Part shown: piece after piece, positions 41,360 through 42,281 of the stretch
How the letters are laid out: every line of letters begins with the position of its first letter
Numbering within the stretch: position 1 is the stretch's first letter
NCBI GenBank assembly: GCA_964503475.1
Contig: CAZCZU010000024.1
Coordinates: 1 to 42,281 of the forward strand
DNA: 42,281 bases
Direction of reading: 5' to 3'
From: CAZCZU01 sp964503475
GTDB taxonomy: Bacteria > Pseudomonadota > Zetaproteobacteria > Mariprofundales > Mariprofundaceae
Translations under genes and position numbers: made by a program
Notes under the pieces: generated by a model
What the model was told of the DNA's origin: nothing
Seen by the model: only the letters and a program-made list of their open reading frames with translations
Databases searched by the model: none

Positions 41360-41983
41360 TTATGTGTCTAAGGGAACTTTATCCCAGTCTTGCTCGACAC
41401 CATAAACCCAGTCAATTGCCTTCCTTCTCTCAAGTATAATACTTTCACTTAAAGCACATTCCTTGCCTTCTAACCTGCAATTTCTAGTATACCAGTGCAT
41501 ACGATAGAGCAAATCTGATTGCTCTTGTATTTCTTCAATTGGACGAAGTTGAGCTGACTTTATGAATTCAGCAGGGTCATCCTTAAATGGTATTTTGGAT
41601 GCCAAATCATCATCACAATGCTTGAAATGGTTAAGCTCAACGAGACCAATTGACCAAGCAAGTGCTTGTGCACTTTCACTTAACCACTCCATATTTGTTT
41701 TGTCTTGTTCAGATATATCGTCAGCTTCTAACAGTGACTTTTCATAGTTGCTAACATATTTCAAAAGGTTAAACTTTTTCAGGTAATCAATAAGCTCCGC
41801 TCTATTTGCACCAAAACCCATACCAATTACATACGCTATAGCACAAACACGGCTCGCAACATCATTAGCTGAACGAGGATGAACTTCACCGAGTTCTTCG
41901 ATTATAGGTAGATTTGGATTTACTCCAATTCCTACTGAAGCCAAATATTTATTATTGCTTTCTTTTAATTCTTCGAGATTCAT
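41360..41983 (-). CDS. DUF4272 protein, integron cassette cargo
   Basis: This 207-residue protein shows DUF4272 features: the R-x-A-x2-VASRVCAIAYV helix near residues 38-50, EWLSESAQALAWSIGLVELNHF near 99-120, the RPIEEIQEQSDLLYRMHWYTR stretch near 147-167, and the closing pattern SIILERRKAIDWVYG followed by WDKVPLDT. No function is known for the family. I chose the ATG at 41983; the frame extends to 42016, but that part is attC sequence. No clear ribosome site is visible. The stop lies two bases before the R'' box of the next attC. Confidence 0.85.
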   Translation of the reverse strand: MNLEELKESNNKYLASVGIGVNPNLPIIEELGEVHPRSANDVASRVCAIAYVIGMGFGANRAELIDYLKKFNLLKYVSNYEKSLLEADDISEQDKTNMEWLSESAQALAWSIGLVELNHFKHCDDDLASKIPFKDDPAEFIKSAQLRPIEEIQEQSDLLYRMHWYTRNCRLEGKECALSESIILERRKAIDWVYGVEQDWDKVPLDT

Positions 41984-41992
41984 GTTTATGAA

Positions 41993-42088
41993 CCCTAACG
42001 CCTTGCTAAGGGGCAACCGAAACGCAGTCTAGGTTGTTCCGCGGAGCCAGCTTTAGCTGGCGGAGTGAACTTGAGCAATTTGTTAAGT
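41993..42088 (-). repeat. attC site (96 bp)
   Basis: On the minus strand it starts ACTTAAC (42082-42088) and ends GTTAGGG (41993-41999). L'' TTGCTCAAG (42070-42078) and L' CTTAGCAA (42003-42010) pair with one extrahelical C. A CCAGC/GCTGG hairpin lies inside. It closes the cassette whose gene runs off the right edge. Confidence 0.88.
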
Positions 42089-42280
42089 CTCATTGTATGT
42101 AGCAGTCGTAGCAAAGGTGAAAGGCTCATTTTTTGCGACTCCTTCATTCTCAAACTCAACAATTAATTCACCAGAAATGTGTAATTCATTGTTTTCACCG
42201 AGTGATATTAGGAGCTTATTTACTTGGCACCAGTTGTGAGCGCACCCCACGTACACCGACGCCTCTGACTCTGGATAGTT
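42083..42280 (-). CDS. Integron cassette protein, 3' part only
   Basis: An open minus-strand frame of 65 codons runs in from the right edge and stops with TAA at 42083-42085, inside the ACTTAAC box of the attC site. There is no start codon in the window, so the gene is truncated at its 5' end. The visible product contains VYVGCAHNWCQVNKLLISL, then NNELHISGELIVEFENEG, and ends FATTATYNET. Alternating hydrophobic residues suggest a beta-rich fold with two or three strands. I do not recognise it. The stop-in-R'' arrangement and AT-rich composition match the other cassettes. Confidence 0.7.
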   Translation of the reverse strand, partial: NYPESEASVYVGCAHNWCQVNKLLISLGENNELHISGELIVEFENEGVAKNEPFTFATTATYNET

Positions 42281-42281
42281 T

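Larger units (their letters stand above)
40468..42281 (-). mobile_element. Distal end of an integron gene-cassette array
   Basis: From here to the window edge all genes are on the minus strand, AT-rich, and each is separated from the next by an attC-like site: 40912-40992, 41299-41358, 41993-42088, plus a degenerate one at 40468-40535. In the three good sites the minus-strand L'' arm reads T-C-AAG while the L' arm complement reads T-AAG, giving the extrahelical base typical of attC. This fixes cassette orientation on the minus strand, so attI and intI should lie beyond 42281. Three full cassettes and part of a fourth are seen. Confidence 0.85.

Noticed and set aside
41984..42016. Eleven extra N-terminal codons of the DUF4272 protein
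   Set aside because: They translate the attC R' end; the ATG at 41983 gives a normal family start.
1..42281. tRNA, rRNA or CRISPR array
   Set aside because: I saw no cloverleaf with a TTCGA arm, no rRNA sequence and no regularly spaced direct repeats in the window.

Overview
The window reads as a chromosomal segment of a GC-rich Gram-negative bacterium of the Pseudomonadota. The evidence is the dense gene packing, trpB-trpA followed by accD and folC, an argD-argF-argG block, ampD, and many secreted or periplasmic proteins. The sequence does not fix the class; beta, gamma and zeta lineages all remain possible. No gene-free stretch exceeds about 300 bases. The longest are 15248-15528 and 13158-13431, and both are rich in inverted repeats.

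Layout from left to right. (1) 191-3750, minus strand: an HPP-family membrane protein, a GFA-domain protein, then egtD and egtB for ergothioneine synthesis. A 1137-residue hybrid PAS histidine kinase (3825-7238) lies directly upstream of egtB. (2) 7334-10924: a Nudix hydrolase divergent from an OmpR-type regulator and kinase pair, followed by a secreted helical protein. (3) 11002-14022, minus: two secreted PD40 beta-propeller proteins and a cytochrome b561. (4) 14024-17603, minus: argG, argF and argD, with an array of small hairpins between argF and argG, followed by a lone ABC ATPase. (5) 18576-24105, plus: trpF, trpB, trpA, a metallo-beta-lactamase-fold phosphodiesterase-like gene, accD and folC. 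(6) 24162-26496, minus: ilvB and ilvH, whose gap is filled by a 123-bp imperfect palindrome. (7) 26617-33477: a DUF2238 protein, folA, a DUF748 protein, a NYN-LOTUS protein, a DUF992 protein, a truncated haemoglobin, a small membrane protein and thyA. (8) 33565-38240: an EF-hand protein; a four-gene minus operon (methyltransferase-like, patatin, CDF transporter, secretin-like fragment); ampD; and a DUF2892 protein. (9) 38343-40449, plus: a di-iron hydroxylase, a small cysteine-rich (probably 2Fe-2S) protein and an AI-2E/PerM family permease.

From about 40468 to the right edge the character changes. The sequence becomes AT-rich and every gene is on the minus strand. The genes are separated by 60-96 bp elements that end in RYYYAAC-like and GTTRRRY-like boxes, with an extrahelical base in the L'' arm. 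These are attC sites, so this is the distal end of an integron gene-cassette array. Cassette orientation puts attI and the integrase beyond 42281. Three complete cassette genes and one partial one are present. One encodes a DUF4272 protein; the others are unrecognised.

The core regions hold amino-acid, folate, lipid and thiol metabolism. The cassette array is the clear accessory region. The most unusual non-coding structures are the argF-argG hairpin array, the ilvB-ilvH palindrome and the attC sites.
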